Notes under the pieces: generated by a model | Told to the model about the DNA's origin: nothing | The model's database searches: none | What the model saw: the letters and a program-made list of their open reading frames with translations, nothing else | Translations under genes and position numbers: made by a program | Source of the DNA: Ceriagrion tenellum | Taxonomy: Eukaryota > Arthropoda > Insecta > Odonata > Coenagrionidae | Length of the DNA stretch: 64,000 nucleotides | Direction of reading: 5' to 3' | Assembly (NCBI GenBank): GCA_963169105.1 | Contig: OY720639.1 | Coordinates: 55,533,848 to 55,597,847 of the forward strand | Part shown: piece by piece, positions 22,811 through 32,689 of the stretch | Position numbering within the stretch: the first letter of the stretch is position 1 | Layout: each line of letters begins with the position of its first letter

Positions 22811-23576
22811 AGATAATCAAAGGATCCAAAAATGCTCCGGTGAGGCTTAATTTTTTTACGTTGGAGCGAGGGAGAGGGAAAAGGAAAGGATTGTTGTCGC
22901 TGGGCCGTTGATGCACAGGTGAGCAGGGGCGTGGGGGATAGTGTATTTGTTCGTGGGAGAAAAATATGAGGAGGAGTTTGGGAAGGGTCGTGATATCGAA
23001 GGCGGAGGGGAGAACTGTTCAAATATTTTGAGATGATTAACCGTGCGGGAGGTGGGGGTAGAGGAGGCGGGGGAGAACGTGTGTTTCCCAAAGAGGTCAG
23101 CGGGCTTTGTGGATGGATGGATGGCCTTACCCTCCGAAGGCGATGCTCCTCAAGTTGATAACGCGTGATGCGAAGAGACTAGTTCGGAGAGGCGGGCTTC
23201 CTCTCGGGGGCGTCCGGCTTAACCAGCCTCCTCCTCCCTCTTGATGAGGTGGGTTGCCGGGCAACTCATAAATAAACAAGAAATCTCGAGGAAGGGCGTC
23301 CCACGAAATCACCCGCGGGAGGTTCGTACCGTACTCCACGATGCGTTTTTGATCGCTGGCAGGTACCCAGTGATTTTTCAATGCCGGGATGGAGGTCCCG
23401 ATTTTTCCGGCATATGAGCGCCGATGTGGTTAGTAAGTTTCTCTATTCTGTTACGTATTTACACAAATGAATTTCCGGTATTCTGTATCTTAGGCTATAT
23501 TACGTGTACATGAAACTTATCTCTGTTGGTGTATATTTTATAGTGCGTTTTCTTGTGCATATTATCATCTAGTACA
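22811..23576. other. GC-rich, strand-asymmetric, no gene seen
   Basis: Purine-rich on the plus strand, including a G-run tract about 23043-23075. The long minus frame (proline-rich) is a composition artefact. 23130-23400 is CpG-rich and without recognisable motifs. Confidence 0.35.
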
Positions 23577-23790
23577 TCAAAATCTACGAAATACCGTGCA
23601 AGCCACCGCTTGAGTGTGTGGTACGGGGTGATTCCACAACAAGCATGAAGCCCTCATCCCACCTGAGCCGCGCACGTTCCACGCGAAATAGCAGGCGCAG
23701 GCCAAAGGCATTCAGGATAACAGAGCTCTGTCGGACCAGAAACTAGGAGAGTGCTACGTGGACGAACATGCTACCATTTAGTACGCTACT
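23577..23790 (-). mobile_element. CR1-e LINE 3' UTR fragment
   Basis: Begins with a short tail and AATACCGTGCAAGCCACCGC, then the CR1-e 3' UTR (CCTCATCCCA, GCAGGCGCAGGCC, GACCAGAAAC, CATGCTACCA). It joins CR1-d sequence at about 23790-23800 without a visible gap, so it is either a nested insertion or a chimeric 3' end. Confidence 0.7.
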
Positions 23791-24245
23791 TAAGATACGA
23801 CATGGAGAGAATATACAAAACATGGTGTTAGCAATACTTGGCAGATTTAGAAACATGCATTGTGGGGCATATAAATAAATCAGCTACACTACTTGTCAAC
23901 TAACCTACTTCAAAGTGTCAACAAAGCCATTATGGTCTCTTATCGATTGCGGGAAAAACGAAATTTTAAATCTTTTTGTTCTTTGCATGTATGGAGTTTG
24001 AAGAACGTTGGAGTTCGTAATATATTGATAACTCCGTTGGTAAATATTTCGAATATGAAATTGCAAAAAAATTTGAGTAATTTTCAATCGATGATCAGAA
24101 AGCGATTCTCATCCAAGTTGTCGCAAGAGGTCAGTAACACTAAAGAGACTATCAATACGGCCTTTCACGTATCTTGCTAATCTTCTCTGCACGCGTTTTA
24201 TGTCTGTTTTTAAGCCTACCTCATGAGGATCCCAAATTAGTGTCA
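23791..24245 (-). mobile_element. CR1-d LINE fragment
   Basis: Matches CR1-d from CATGGTGTTAGCA and CAGATTTAGAAACATGCATT through TGGTCTCTTATCGATTGCGG (the coding FFPRSIRDHN region, minus strand) to the complement of an HLEY-type block ending near 24245. Frames are broken throughout. Confidence 0.7.
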
Positions 24246-24889
24246 TTGTCCAAAATGAATTAGAAATGTAGGGAAATTACGAAGCAAATTTAATTCTTTT
24301 ACGTCTTTAGTTCGTACCGGACTGATGTTTGCGTGCCTAATCTTGCATTCTGTCCTCTGCAGAGTCAACAAAATTGGTCAGAGCACTTAGACATAAGATA
24401 CGGTAGCGTCGTGATAACCTGATAAGACTTTGACGTAATATCGTTTAAATGGAATAAAACACACATAAGGGTTGCTATGTACTACATTGTAAAAGAGAAA
24501 TTGTTGCGTGGTTTTAGGAGAGGGATCTGATGACTGTACTAGAGACTGTACGAGAATTTTCTCAGTATCTCCTATTGTAATTAAAAGGAAAAAGTACCGA
24601 ACTGAAAAATAAGTGCGAAGTGTTATGAAATAGTTTAATTCAATGGCTTCGACACGATAACTTAGCGACCAATGGAGATGTGTCTCTCGATGAACGATTC
24701 AACGCACGGATTTGTGTTATTAGGGAGTTTAAAAAATATTTGGGGCTTTACATATTGGGCAACCCTCGTAAACACAGATTCAGGTGTGATGTGGTTGAGC
24801 CGTTGTATTATGACAGAAGCAAAACACTTGCATTTTTCCTCTAATAAGAGATTTCATGAACTTCATTATTAAAATATTTATGTTACCAC
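24246..24889. other. Unassigned sequence
   Basis: No gene or element recognised. Confidence 0.4.
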
Positions 24890-24900
24890 ATAATCTTCAA

Positions 24901-24938
24901 GTCCTGATGATGATATAGTTGGATCGAAATTAGTCGAA
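24901..24938 (+). ncRNA. Weak hammerhead-like motif
   Basis: CTGATGA (24904-24910), one extra T, short stem II GAT/ATC, GAAA (24926-24929), then TTAGTC giving an NUH-type site at 24935. Stem I supports only about two pairs and stem III about two. It has the same layout as the better examples in this window but could be chance or an old PLE end. Confidence 0.3.
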
Positions 24939-25348
24939 ATTGGAATTAGTCGAATCAGTCCTCTATTAGTGGAAAACTGATTAGGTTGAAAGTGCTTCCC
25001 AGAAAGTATTCTAATTGGACAACCAAAACAGGAAAACCTAGACAACACATGGAATTGAAATTGAAAATTTGTTTTATTGCTCTAAGACCGTTCGTCCCCA
25101 AAGAACAAAATCACTTTACATCAAATAAAAATCTGTTAATAACACTATACAGTTGTTCGCTGTGAGCGAATATACAAAAACATCAGAGACAACGAGGGAG
25201 AGAAAAAAAACAGCAGAAATATTATAGGTTTTACCATAAGTTGAAACAATAAATATCGTAACAGCATGTTACATTACACAAGCGATTAATTACAAATTAT
25301 AATGTTCATGTCAGTGACATTAAAAAATAACATTCTAAATAAGTATGT
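24939..25348. other. Unassigned AT-rich sequence
   Basis: No gene or element recognised. It ends at the TA target of the mariner element. Confidence 0.4.
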
Positions 25349-25350
25349 TA

Positions 25351-25934
25351 CGAGGGTCGTTCAATAATTAATGCCCCATATTTTTTTTCTCAGAAACTAT
25401 GTATTTCAAAGTGTTAAATTTTGGTGACAATACAGCTACATGTTTCTTCTACACGTACTATTTTTCAACATAGTCTCCATCAACTTGTACGGTCTTTCGC
25501 CAGCGTGAAACAAGTGCCTGTATTCCCTGCCGGTACCACCTCTGGTCCTGTGCGCGAAGCCATGTTTTCACCGCTTGAATGACGCTCTCATCATCATCGA
25601 AGTGTTCTGACGCCTTAACTCTCTTTTCCCACCTCCCGACAGTGCTCCTATCGACAACACAATCTCCATACACTGCACACAAACGTTTATGGATATTTCC
25701 CACAGTTTCTTTCTCTGCAATCAAGAACTCAATCACTGCTCGCTGTTTGTAACGTGGATCACTAACAGACGCCATTTTAAAAATTCACTACAGCTCTGCC
25801 ATCTGTTGGAATGATTTGAAACTTCGTCCACCTGGAGGAGAGACACTGAAATTGAAGTACCTAGAAGTGCAACTTTCAGTTTTTGCTCATTGTGGAGAAA
25901 AAAATATGGGGCATTACTTATTGAACGACCCTCG
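25351..25934 (-). mobile_element. Mariner element with internal deletion
   Basis: A 584-bp element with terminal inverted repeats of about 40 bp, starting CGAGGGTCGTTCAATAA and continuing TAATGCCCCATATTTTTTT, with one or two mismatches between ends. It is flanked by TA on both sides (25349-25350 and 25935-25936), the mariner target. Intact mariners are about 1.3 kb, so more than half is missing from the interior. The deletion leaves one open frame (25458-25775). Confidence 0.9.
25458..25775 (-). CDS. Mariner transposase, N- and C-termini fused in frame
   Basis: A 105-residue frame from an ATG at 25775 to a TAG at 25458-25460. Residues 1 to about 57 (MASVSDPRYKQRAVIEFLIA, then an HTH region ending VDRSTVGRWEKRVKASE) are the N-terminal DNA-binding part of a mariner transposase. 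Residues about 59-105 (DDDESVIQAVKTWLR, WYRQGIQALVSRWRKTVQ, VDGDYVEK) are the usual C-terminus. The whole DD34D catalytic core between them, normally some 230 residues, is absent, yet the frame is kept. It cannot catalyse transposition. If translated, it could still bind the terminal repeats; that is inference. The retained frame could also be a one-in-three coincidence. Confidence 0.75.
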   Translation of the reverse strand: MASVSDPRYKQRAVIEFLIAEKETVGNIHKRLCAVYGDCVVDRSTVGRWEKRVKASEHFDDDESVIQAVKTWLRAQDQRWYRQGIQALVSRWRKTVQVDGDYVEK

Positions 25935-26154
25935 TATGTATAAATAATAAGAAAAATTGAGATACAATTACAGCAATTGTAGCAATAGAAAAGTAACGAG
26001 AAAAACAAACAATACCATTGTGCACTCGACAAATGACTCATAATGAGTCGGTAAGTAGTGAACAATACATCTTTGATTTAAAGCAACTAAATGGAATTAA
26101 CTACAATAAATGGAATGGGCGAATGAAATGAACGATTACATTATCTACATTAAT

Positions 26155-27545
26155 GAGGCACCGTGCAAGCCACTACTACAAAAGCCACCACTACCACTGT
26201 ATGGTGTGTGCAGCGGGGTAATTCCACCCCAGGCCTGCAACTCTCATCCCAGTCCAAATCAGAACCTCGCTCGTTCCCCCGACCGCTAGGCGAACACCTT
26301 ACAACAGTCAGGATAACAATGCGCGGTCAGACTAGGGGAAGTGCTTCGTAGACGAACATGCAAACATGCATAGCACCCTTTAAGATACAACTTCTGGTTA
26401 TCATTATTAATGCTTTTCGTGTGTAATTTCACTAGGTATGAAATCTTGCAGAATACAAAATCATGCCGAATATTTCAAGCTGAGCGAGTTGTTAATAATC
26501 ACGGTATGCCAATAAACACTAGCACGAAGTCACCATCAGTGAAGACATGTCATGGGGGAAACACATCAGGGAAATAACTAGTGTAGCAAACCGTAGATTA
26601 GGATTCGTAAAAAGGGTTCTAGGCAAATGCGATGAGAGAGTCCGAGAAAGAAGCTATTTTACACTTGTCAGGCCTCATTTAGAATATGCCGCTAGTATAT
26701 GGGATCCGTACGAGGAAGGTATGATAAAAGAGTTAGAGCGCGTGCAAAGGAGATCTGCTAGGTTTGTTAAATGCCGTTATGATAATTGTATTAGTGTTAC
26801 GAGTTTAATAGAAGAACTAGGATGGGAATTATTATCAGAACGCAGGTTAAAATTTAGGTTAAACCTTTTAAGTAAATTCGAAACCGATTTGTTCACAGAT
26901 GACGTTAGATATATATTAAGAACCCCTGTGTATTATGCTAGGTTTGACCATATTAACAAAATTAGAGAGATAGATTGTCGTACCGATAGATTTAAAATGT
27001 CATTTTTCCCGCGTACCATAAGAGAGAACAATAGGCAACGTAGCAAAAGGGATAGGTAGGTGAAACATAGTTAGAATAGTCTGTAGTGCATGATGCATGT
27101 AATAACTACCAATAATCCCTTCCTTATTATGTAGATTTTAACCTGTACTATACCGTAGTAACTAATATTCTATTGTAATAACTACTGCAATTACTTTCAA
27201 TAACTAATAATCTACTGTAGTAACTAATAAACTATGACCCTATTTTCTAGCATGTCTACATTATATATCCTACTTACATGGCAATAGTGCATGTTTGGTG
27301 ATCTTCACCCCCTGCCACACACCCTCGTGGTGGCTCGCAGGGTATTACGTAGATGTAGATGTAGATGTAGATGAAGTCTATTCTACGTAATGAGGGGCAG
27401 AGTTTCTTAGAATAGATCTATCGCCAACATTATGGCCCCTTATTGTGCACGGAAAAAGTGACATTTAAAATATTTCGGTTTTGCTGTCTTTTCCTTTGTC
27501 TCATGGTTGACATCGTTTCTACTTATGCGTTGCGTTGATACCGAT
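26155..27545 (-). mobile_element. CR1-e LINE, split by a CR1-a insertion
   Basis: The minus-strand 3' end is near 26155, with the hairpin block enlarged by a CCACTA-rich expansion (26170-26205). The CR1-e 3' UTR follows to 26531. After the CR1-a insertion it resumes at 27373 and continues through TGGCCCCTTATTGTGCACGG, the RTIRD-encoding region, and TTGACATCGTTTCTAC to about 27545. CR1-e copies at 29.2 and 56.1 kb show the same order without the interruption. Confidence 0.75.
26532..27372 (+). mobile_element. CR1-a LINE, 5' truncated, 6-bp target duplication
   Basis: The plus-strand coding part (26547-27059, open for 170 codons) contains YFTLVRPHLEYAASIWDPYE, RVQRRSARFVKCRYD, LIEELGWELLSERR and KMSFFPRTIRENNRQR, the C-terminal region of a CR1/L2-like ORF2. 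The 3' UTR is AT-rich and ends in the hairpin CCCTGCCACACACC / GGTGGCTCGCAGGG and four GTAGAT units. GAAGTC flanks the insertion at 26526-26531 and 27373-27378. It is inserted into a CR1-e copy of opposite orientation. Confidence 0.9.
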
Positions 27546-27554
27546 AGATGAGCC

Positions 27555-28068
27555 CGAAAGTTTGATGTAGACTAATTTTTGTCGGACGTTCGGCATATTT
27601 TGCTGGAGCCAAAAAATTATAGTAGAAATGATGACAGGCAAAATTAAGGTGACAAACTGCAGAACTGATAGATTGATAAGGTCATTTTCTTCTCATACGA
27701 TAAGGGACCATAATAGTTGCGATAGATCAGTTCTATGATTCTTTGACCCTCACTAAGTAATGTAAGTTTTGTTCTAATGCTAAATATCTTAACATTAGTA
27801 ATAACGATCTACCCCGCATGAAATTTCCGGCATTATTTATAATCTTGTAGAACTGTACTCTATGTTAGCCCACGTAGCACACTCCTAGTTTGCGGTCGGA
27901 ACGCGCATTGTTATCCTGATTGCTTTTGAACTGTGCCTAGCGGTCGGGGAAAAGTACTTGGGTCTGATTTCAGCTGAGATGAGTGCTGTATGCCCGGTGT
28001 GGATACACCCCGCGCCACACACCCTAGTGTTGGCTTGCATGGTATTTTGTACATGTAGAAGTAGCGCC
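27555..28068 (+). mobile_element. CR1-e LINE, 5' truncated
   Basis: The plus strand begins in coding sequence corresponding to FDVDYFLSDV-HILLEPK-YSRND, continues through the SFSSHTIRDHN region, then the CR1-e 3' UTR, the hairpin CCGCGCCACACACCC / GTTGGCTTGCATGG and a GTACATGTAGAAGTAG tail. It lies head-to-head with the minus-strand CR1-e copy just upstream. Confidence 0.75.
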
Positions 28069-28365
28069 CGGGATGGGTGATTTTTTCCCAGCCTCCCCCC
28101 CGAGAATGAGTGAGTCGAAGATAAATATAAATGTTTCTCGGGTATTCCGCCGGGTAAGCAGGTTCATGTCTCCCGACGTTTGCTGACGATGCCATACAGT
28201 GGGAGGGGACCTAACTTCTTAGCCACACGCAAGGTTATTGGTACCGCCTTGTCAAAGAAGCCGTTGAGATCCGTTTACAACCTATAAACCTCAACAGAGG
28301 CGCTGGTTTCCAATTAAGTAATACCGGGGGACCAATCATTAACACCTTTAAATACGTTGCAACAC

Positions 28366-28424
28366 TGCCACACACCCTCGTGGTGGCTCGCAGGGTATTA
28401 CGTAGATATACGTAGGTACGTTAG
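28366..28424 (+). mobile_element. CR1-a LINE 3' end only
   Basis: Only the terminal hairpin (CTGCCACACACCC, GTGGTGGCTCGCAGGG), TATTACGTAG and a degraded ATATACGTAGGTACG tail are present: under 60 bp of LINE sequence. Confidence 0.75.
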
Positions 28425-28526
28425 GGAAGGCAGGAAATTGCGCATACGCCATAGCCAATCAGATGGCACCTAACTCTAAGGAGTAGGTATACATATCGGC
28501 CAACATTGAGAAGACGGCAGTCAGAA

Positions 28527-28567
28527 CCCCTGAAGATGGAGAGCAAATCATTCTCTGAAACGTCGGG
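28527..28567 (+). ncRNA. Hammerhead ribozyme motif, core intact
   Basis: Stem I 5' strand CCC (28527-28529); core CTGAAGA (28530-28536); one extra U; stem II GGAGA/TCTCT (28538-28542 with 28552-28556); GAAA (28557-28560); stem III as self-complementary ACGT; C17 at 28564; stem I 3' strand GGG (28565-28567). Predicted cleavage is between 28564 and 28565. All core positions match the type I consensus except the extra U after A9. The self-complementary stem III suggests that activity might need pairing of two molecules, as proposed for PLE hammerheads. Confidence 0.6.
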
Positions 28568-28659
28568 AGACATGGACCTGCTTACCCGGTGGAATACCCG
28601 AGAAACATTTATCCTGTAGGTACGCCGGGAAAACGGAAGAAAAATATATTTACGATAGT

Positions 28660-29200
28660 TAAACCCTTTTGCTCAAGTTTCATGTCAAAAAATCATGACC
28701 GTGGGACAATCGGCGTCGTTTCCATCTTCCAACATCCACGCCTCCACCTCTCCCCTACGTCTGCAGGAGCAGCCGCTCAAACGCCCGACCAGCCAGCCCA
28801 TGGACGACCTCGGGAACCAGAGCTAGTTTTAAGGGGGGTGGATGGTGGGGGCGTGGAATGACTGGTGAGGTTAGGGGGCGGGAGGGTGGGATGGGAGTGG
28901 GGGCGGGGTATAGTAGCGTGGCGTGGGGGTGGATCTCGGGGGAGGAAGATGATACGACGAAGCGAGTAGGAGAAAAAAAACAACAAAGGCTTCGTAGTAA
29001 GTCAGGAATGTGGGTAAACTTCTTTCCCCCACCCCACACTCGAGCGTCTCCCCCCTCCCTCCACAACGAGAGCCTCGCTTTCGTTTTCTTGCTCGTTGCC
29101 TGCCGACTCCTTCGCGCGCGTTCCATCTCCTTCGACCGGTCAACTAGACGGGAAATCTCCTTGCATTGCCCCGCTAGGAACGCACGCGTTAAGAAAGATT
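28660..29200. repeat. G-rich tract with G-quadruplex pattern
   Basis: 28874-28917 contains successive runs of three to five G with loops of one to a few bases (GGGGGCGGGAGGGTGGG and onward), fitting the canonical G-quadruplex pattern on the plus strand. The flanks are purine-rich and then pyrimidine-rich. The frames of 90-123 codons here are proline/arginine-rich composition artefacts, and I see no gene. Confidence 0.6.
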
Positions 29201-29239
29201 TCGCGTAATATAATTTCTCCTGAAATTAGTCTATATTTA

Positions 29240-29790
29240 CGAAATACCGTGCAAGCTACCACTAGGGTGTGTGACACGAGGTGATTCCACACCACGCTTG
29301 AAGCCCTCATCCCAGCTGGTATCCGAACCGCACTCGTTCCCCCTCAGTGCCAGGCGCAGGCCAAAATCCGGACGACAAAACGCGATCAGACCAGAAACTT
29401 GGAGAGTGTTACATGCAGGAGCATGCTACCATGCAGTACACTACGTAATATACGACTACTGGTTATAATTACTGCGACAGATAAATAGTTCTACAAGGTA
29501 CTAAATCATGCAAGAGGTATATCTTGCCGGAAATTGCATGCGAGGATTTTAGCTAATAATAATGTTAAGATATTTAGCACAAGTACAAAAACCTATTTTA
29601 TCTAGTTAGGGTCCAAGTATCCTAAAACTGATTATCGCAGCTATCATGGTCCCTTATTGTGCCGGGCAAAATGGCATTTTAAACCTATCGGTTCTACAGT
29701 CTTATGTCCTTAATATTATGCCTGTGGTCGTTTCTACCATATATTTTCTACTATAGTTTGGCTCTAGCAAAATATGTCCGTCAAAAATTG
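29240..29790 (-). mobile_element. CR1-e LINE, 5' truncated
   Basis: Minus-strand 3' end with AATACCGTGCAAGCTACCAC and the CR1-e 3' UTR, running through the CATGGTCCCTTATTGTGCCG region (RTIRDHS equivalent) to TTGGCTCTAGCAAAATATG near 29775. Coding frames are broken. Confidence 0.75.
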
Positions 29791-29799
29791 TTATGCTCC

Positions 29800-30182
29800 T
29801 CAAATGTAAAAACATCAAATCTTTCAATTGATAGCAAAATATCAGGCCCTTACCAATATCATTTGGGCTTCTTTGACAAAAAATAACAACCTTTTTTCAT
29901 GGGCAACGGTGCGGGTCTGCACTTCATGGAGTCTTTATTTTGTAAAAATGAGGTATTTCTAACGCACATATCTCTTCATAAATGCAACCACGAGTATTTA
30001 GTATTCATTCTTGTCTATTTTAAACTACATCGATTGCTCTACGTAGTAATTTTTACAGAATCAAAGAAAATATTCGGCTATGAAAGCGTTTGACGGTACA
30101 CCGTGAAACAAATGACTCAAGTTGAAGGTTTATTTATGCTTATTTAGATAAATAGTGAGAATTGCAGTCAACTTCATATCAC
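29800..30182 (+). repeat. Repeat R2, copy 2
   Basis: Aligns in order with 17.13-17.40 and 17.52-17.70 kb, at CATGGGCAACGGTGCGGGTC, AATGAGGTATTTCTAAC, TGAAACAAATGACTCAAG and GAGAATTGCAGTCAACTT. It is uninterrupted, unlike copy 1. Family unknown. Confidence 0.5.
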
Positions 30183-30511
30183 ATTTGACTACATGCAATA
30201 GTCCATTATCTTGAGCATTAAAGGTAGGGGACATTTAACATCCTCCTGAGGATTTCCTCCATCTTTTCACGGAACCCGCGAGTACCTTGCACCTAGGTTG
30301 GAATAGGTTCATCACTATAATATTGTTTAGTAGATAGTTCTTGGTCTTAAATTCGTTATGCGTCGTTGACATCACTGAAAGATTGCCATGGATCTTAATA
30401 TTTGACGTGAATTGTACCCTCTCAGTCTCATAGTGAATGATGTTGTTGGTCAAAAATTATGTCCGCCTATTCTCTCATCAAATGTTAATGATATCCTGAA
30501 AAAAAATTCGC

Positions 30512-30582
30512 TAGAAGAGCATGGTTCGATCCACGGACCTCTGGGTAATGGGCCCAGCACGCTTCCACTGCGCCACTCTGCT
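30512..30582 (-). pseudogene. Initiator tRNA-Met-like pseudogene
   Basis: The minus strand reads AGCAGAGTGGCGCAGTGG, AAGCGTGCTGGGCCCATTAC, CCAGAGGTCCGTGGATCG, AACCATGCTCTTCTA. This is the eukaryotic initiator methionyl tRNA with its AGCAGAG acceptor start, no intron and CAT anticodon. Differences from the usual sequence: T in place of A at position 37, one A missing from the T loop (71 rather than 72 nt), G-U in the T stem, and a C3-T70 mismatch in the acceptor stem. No CCA is encoded. A run of eight T follows seven bases downstream, so a polymerase III terminator is present. The combination suggests a retired gene copy. Confidence 0.8.
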
Positions 30583-31582
30583 GTAGTAATCCCTATCCTA
30601 GAAAGGGATGCCTGCTACACAGAATAGTACGTCGGTCATAGACTAGAGGCAATATTCTTCGTGATTTCAGTACGTGCTCCAAAACGAGAAATACTACAGG
30701 TGTAAATGAACAATTCTCAAAGGTCCAAGGGGACAGATACAATATTTTCGAGAGTGAAGCAGACCTATGGCTTCATAAAGAGTGCTAAGCAGGCTGAAGA
30801 GACTTGATGTAAGTATCTATTGGTTCGAATGTTTAAAAAAAGGAAGAAGATAATCAACTAACTATAGGCTCACGCCGTACAATCCGTTCATCCGCTCATT
30901 GTGTCAGCTATTACGATCTCTCGTTGTATAAAATTCATAAATCCCTCCGATCGATATTTTAATATAAACCTTTGTGCTTATGATCTCATCTATCATTTTA
31001 TGTCGGGGTGCGCAAGATGTTTTAACATCATCAAGGAAAGAAAATGATTTGGTCTTAATGGATTCAAACGGTATTTGAGCGTTTTATCCAAAATTGGATT
31101 ATTATGCTGTGATTGGGTCGTGGCTGTAATATAATCATTATATCAGCCCACTACTAGTTCGAGTTGTGCCATATTATTTGGTTGCTTAAGATATCATACT
31201 GGGTCTCAACCAAACGGCGTGATTATGTTTAAGTATGTTATTTTGGATTACTCTAAAACTACCCATTATTGGTATCGAAAAGGTTGAATTCCACATCATA
31301 AGAGATACAAGTATCATAGCCTCCAAGTATTATTGACCTTTATTATATAGCTTTGGCTGAACCAGCGCCGAGCAGAGAACCCTGCGTGGTGCAGAGTTGG
31401 ATGAAATTGAACAAAAAAAACTTGGAAATTGGTCAGAGGTATTTTTGGAATTGTTGATGAGTATAAAATATATATGAAAAAGAATCGAATAAGGTAAGAC
31501 AATAATTGTGGATATTTTTGGGCGTTAAATGTACCTACTCTTAGAATTTAAACAATTGTTAGCCTTACTGATAAATGGAAAC
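30583..31582. other. Unassigned sequence
   Basis: No gene or element recognised. Confidence 0.4.
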
Positions 31583-31678
31583 TGAGCAACTTCCATGGGT
31601 ACGATATTTATTACGATCAAGGTCTCGCCTGTTACAGTACCTTATCGTAATAAATATTGTACTCGTGGAAATGGCTCA
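31583..31678. repeat. Inverted repeat, 35-bp arms
   Basis: Arms 31583-31617 and 31644-31678 are reverse complements with about five mismatches (TACGATATTTATTACGAT against ATCGTAATAAATATTGTA), across a 26-base spacer. No flanking duplication is obvious. Confidence 0.75.
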
Positions 31679-32079
31679 ATTTGATAAATTATGTGTGACG
31701 CTTCGTTTCGTCACAATGTCGCTTGAATCTTCAAATTTGTGTTAGGCCATTATTAAAAAAGATCATTGTCCTTAAAGATGTCTAAACGTCTGATTTAATT
31801 CATTTACTCAAATGAGCCCAGTCAGGGTTTAAGTATCTCGTGAACATGTGCGCGTTGTCCAAGGTTCGAGATTTTAACTCTCACTCTCAATCAATCCACC
31901 TCAAGAGTAAAGGATGGTCGCTGAGCTTCGAGTAAAAATGTGGATAGAACTCAACCATTTCGGAAAACTTGTGTATTTATGGTGGTTCCGGGGTGAAAGC
32001 GACTTAAATGACGTTTTATTCATATTGCGGTTACATGACGAAAAATCTTCGTCTTATCTTCTTTATAAAAGTAAAATAA
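31679..32079. other. Unassigned sequence
   Basis: No gene or element recognised. Confidence 0.4.
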
Positions 32080-32478
32080 ATGAGACGAAGACTAGATCCT
32101 AGTATGCGGAAGAGAGAAGCTGATTTTAGAAGTCACCCTGAGAGGAGAGAAATTAGTGCATGCGGATGCCTTCACCCTTATCGGAAGTATCATCACGTGG
32201 GACGGAAGAAGTACAACGGGCATCGAGCGGAAATAGCCCAAGGCGTTCATGGTAAAAACACAACTGTCGTGCTAAAAGAAGATAGGACTTTAAACGAGGA
32301 AAAAGTATGACAAAAACATTCGTGTGGAGCGTAGCACTCGATGGATCGGAAGCATGGACCATTGGGAAAGCTGACCAGAAGACTAGAAGTCTTTGAAACG
32401 TGGTGCTGGAGGAGGATGCTGAAGATAAAATGGACGGAAAAAATAAGAAACGATGAAGTGTACAGAAGAATTGAAGAT
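32080..32478 (+). mobile_element. LINE ORF2 C-terminal fragment
   Basis: The plus strand reads, across frameshifts, RYHHVGRKKYNGHRAEIAQG, TFVWSVALDGSEAWTIGKAD, LEVFETWCWRRMLKIKWTEK and IRNDEVYRRIED. This is the VYGSETWT...WCWRRMLKIKWTEKIRNxEV section that follows the reverse-transcriptase domain in a common arthropod LINE type. It ends abruptly at 32478, where another LINE fragment begins on the opposite strand. Confidence 0.8.
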
Positions 32479-32479
32479 T

Positions 32480-32674
32480 CAAATTTAACTCTAGCTGCCA
32501 AGTATCACACCAATCATCAATCGCATCTAAATCCTTAGGTAAAGACTGGATGTCCTCTTTATTTCTAATTTCCTTATACACTACTGCATCATCGGCAAAA
32601 AGACGGAGCTTGCTATGTTTTATTACTGTATTCAAGTCATTTACGTAGAGAAGAAATGAAATTGGACCTATGAC
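32480..32674 (-). mobile_element. CR1-like reverse transcriptase core fragment
   Basis: The minus strand reads VIGPISFLLYVNDLNTVIK, then LRLFADDAVVYKEIRNKED and LDAIDDWCDTWQLELNL without interruption. FADD (32588-32599) is the reverse-transcriptase catalytic motif C, and GPISFLLYVNDL is the preceding block B. This internal piece of a CR1/L2-like ORF2 has lost both its upstream fingers and its 3' part. Confidence 0.85.
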
Positions 32675-32689
32675 GTAGATATATTTTCT

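Larger units (their letters stand above)
28129..28610. repeat. Second inverted pair of hammerhead-bearing ends
   Basis: Arms of about 53 bases (28129-28181 and 28558-28610) are reverse complements: AAACGTCGGGAGACATG, ACCTGCTTACCCGG, GGAATACCCGAGAAACATTT. The right arm follows an apparently intact hammerhead core. In the left copy (minus strand) the GAAA has become CAAA and the rest of the core is not recognisable. A short LINE 3' end lies in the spacer. Confidence 0.8.

Noticed and set aside
22738..23091. 117-codon proline-rich minus frame
   Set aside because: Purine-rich plus strand gives long stop-free frames; it also overlaps the tandem duplication.
28755..29208. Overlapping frames of 90-123 codons on both strands
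   Set aside because: Proline/arginine-rich translations of a G-rich, strand-asymmetric tract; typical composition artefacts.
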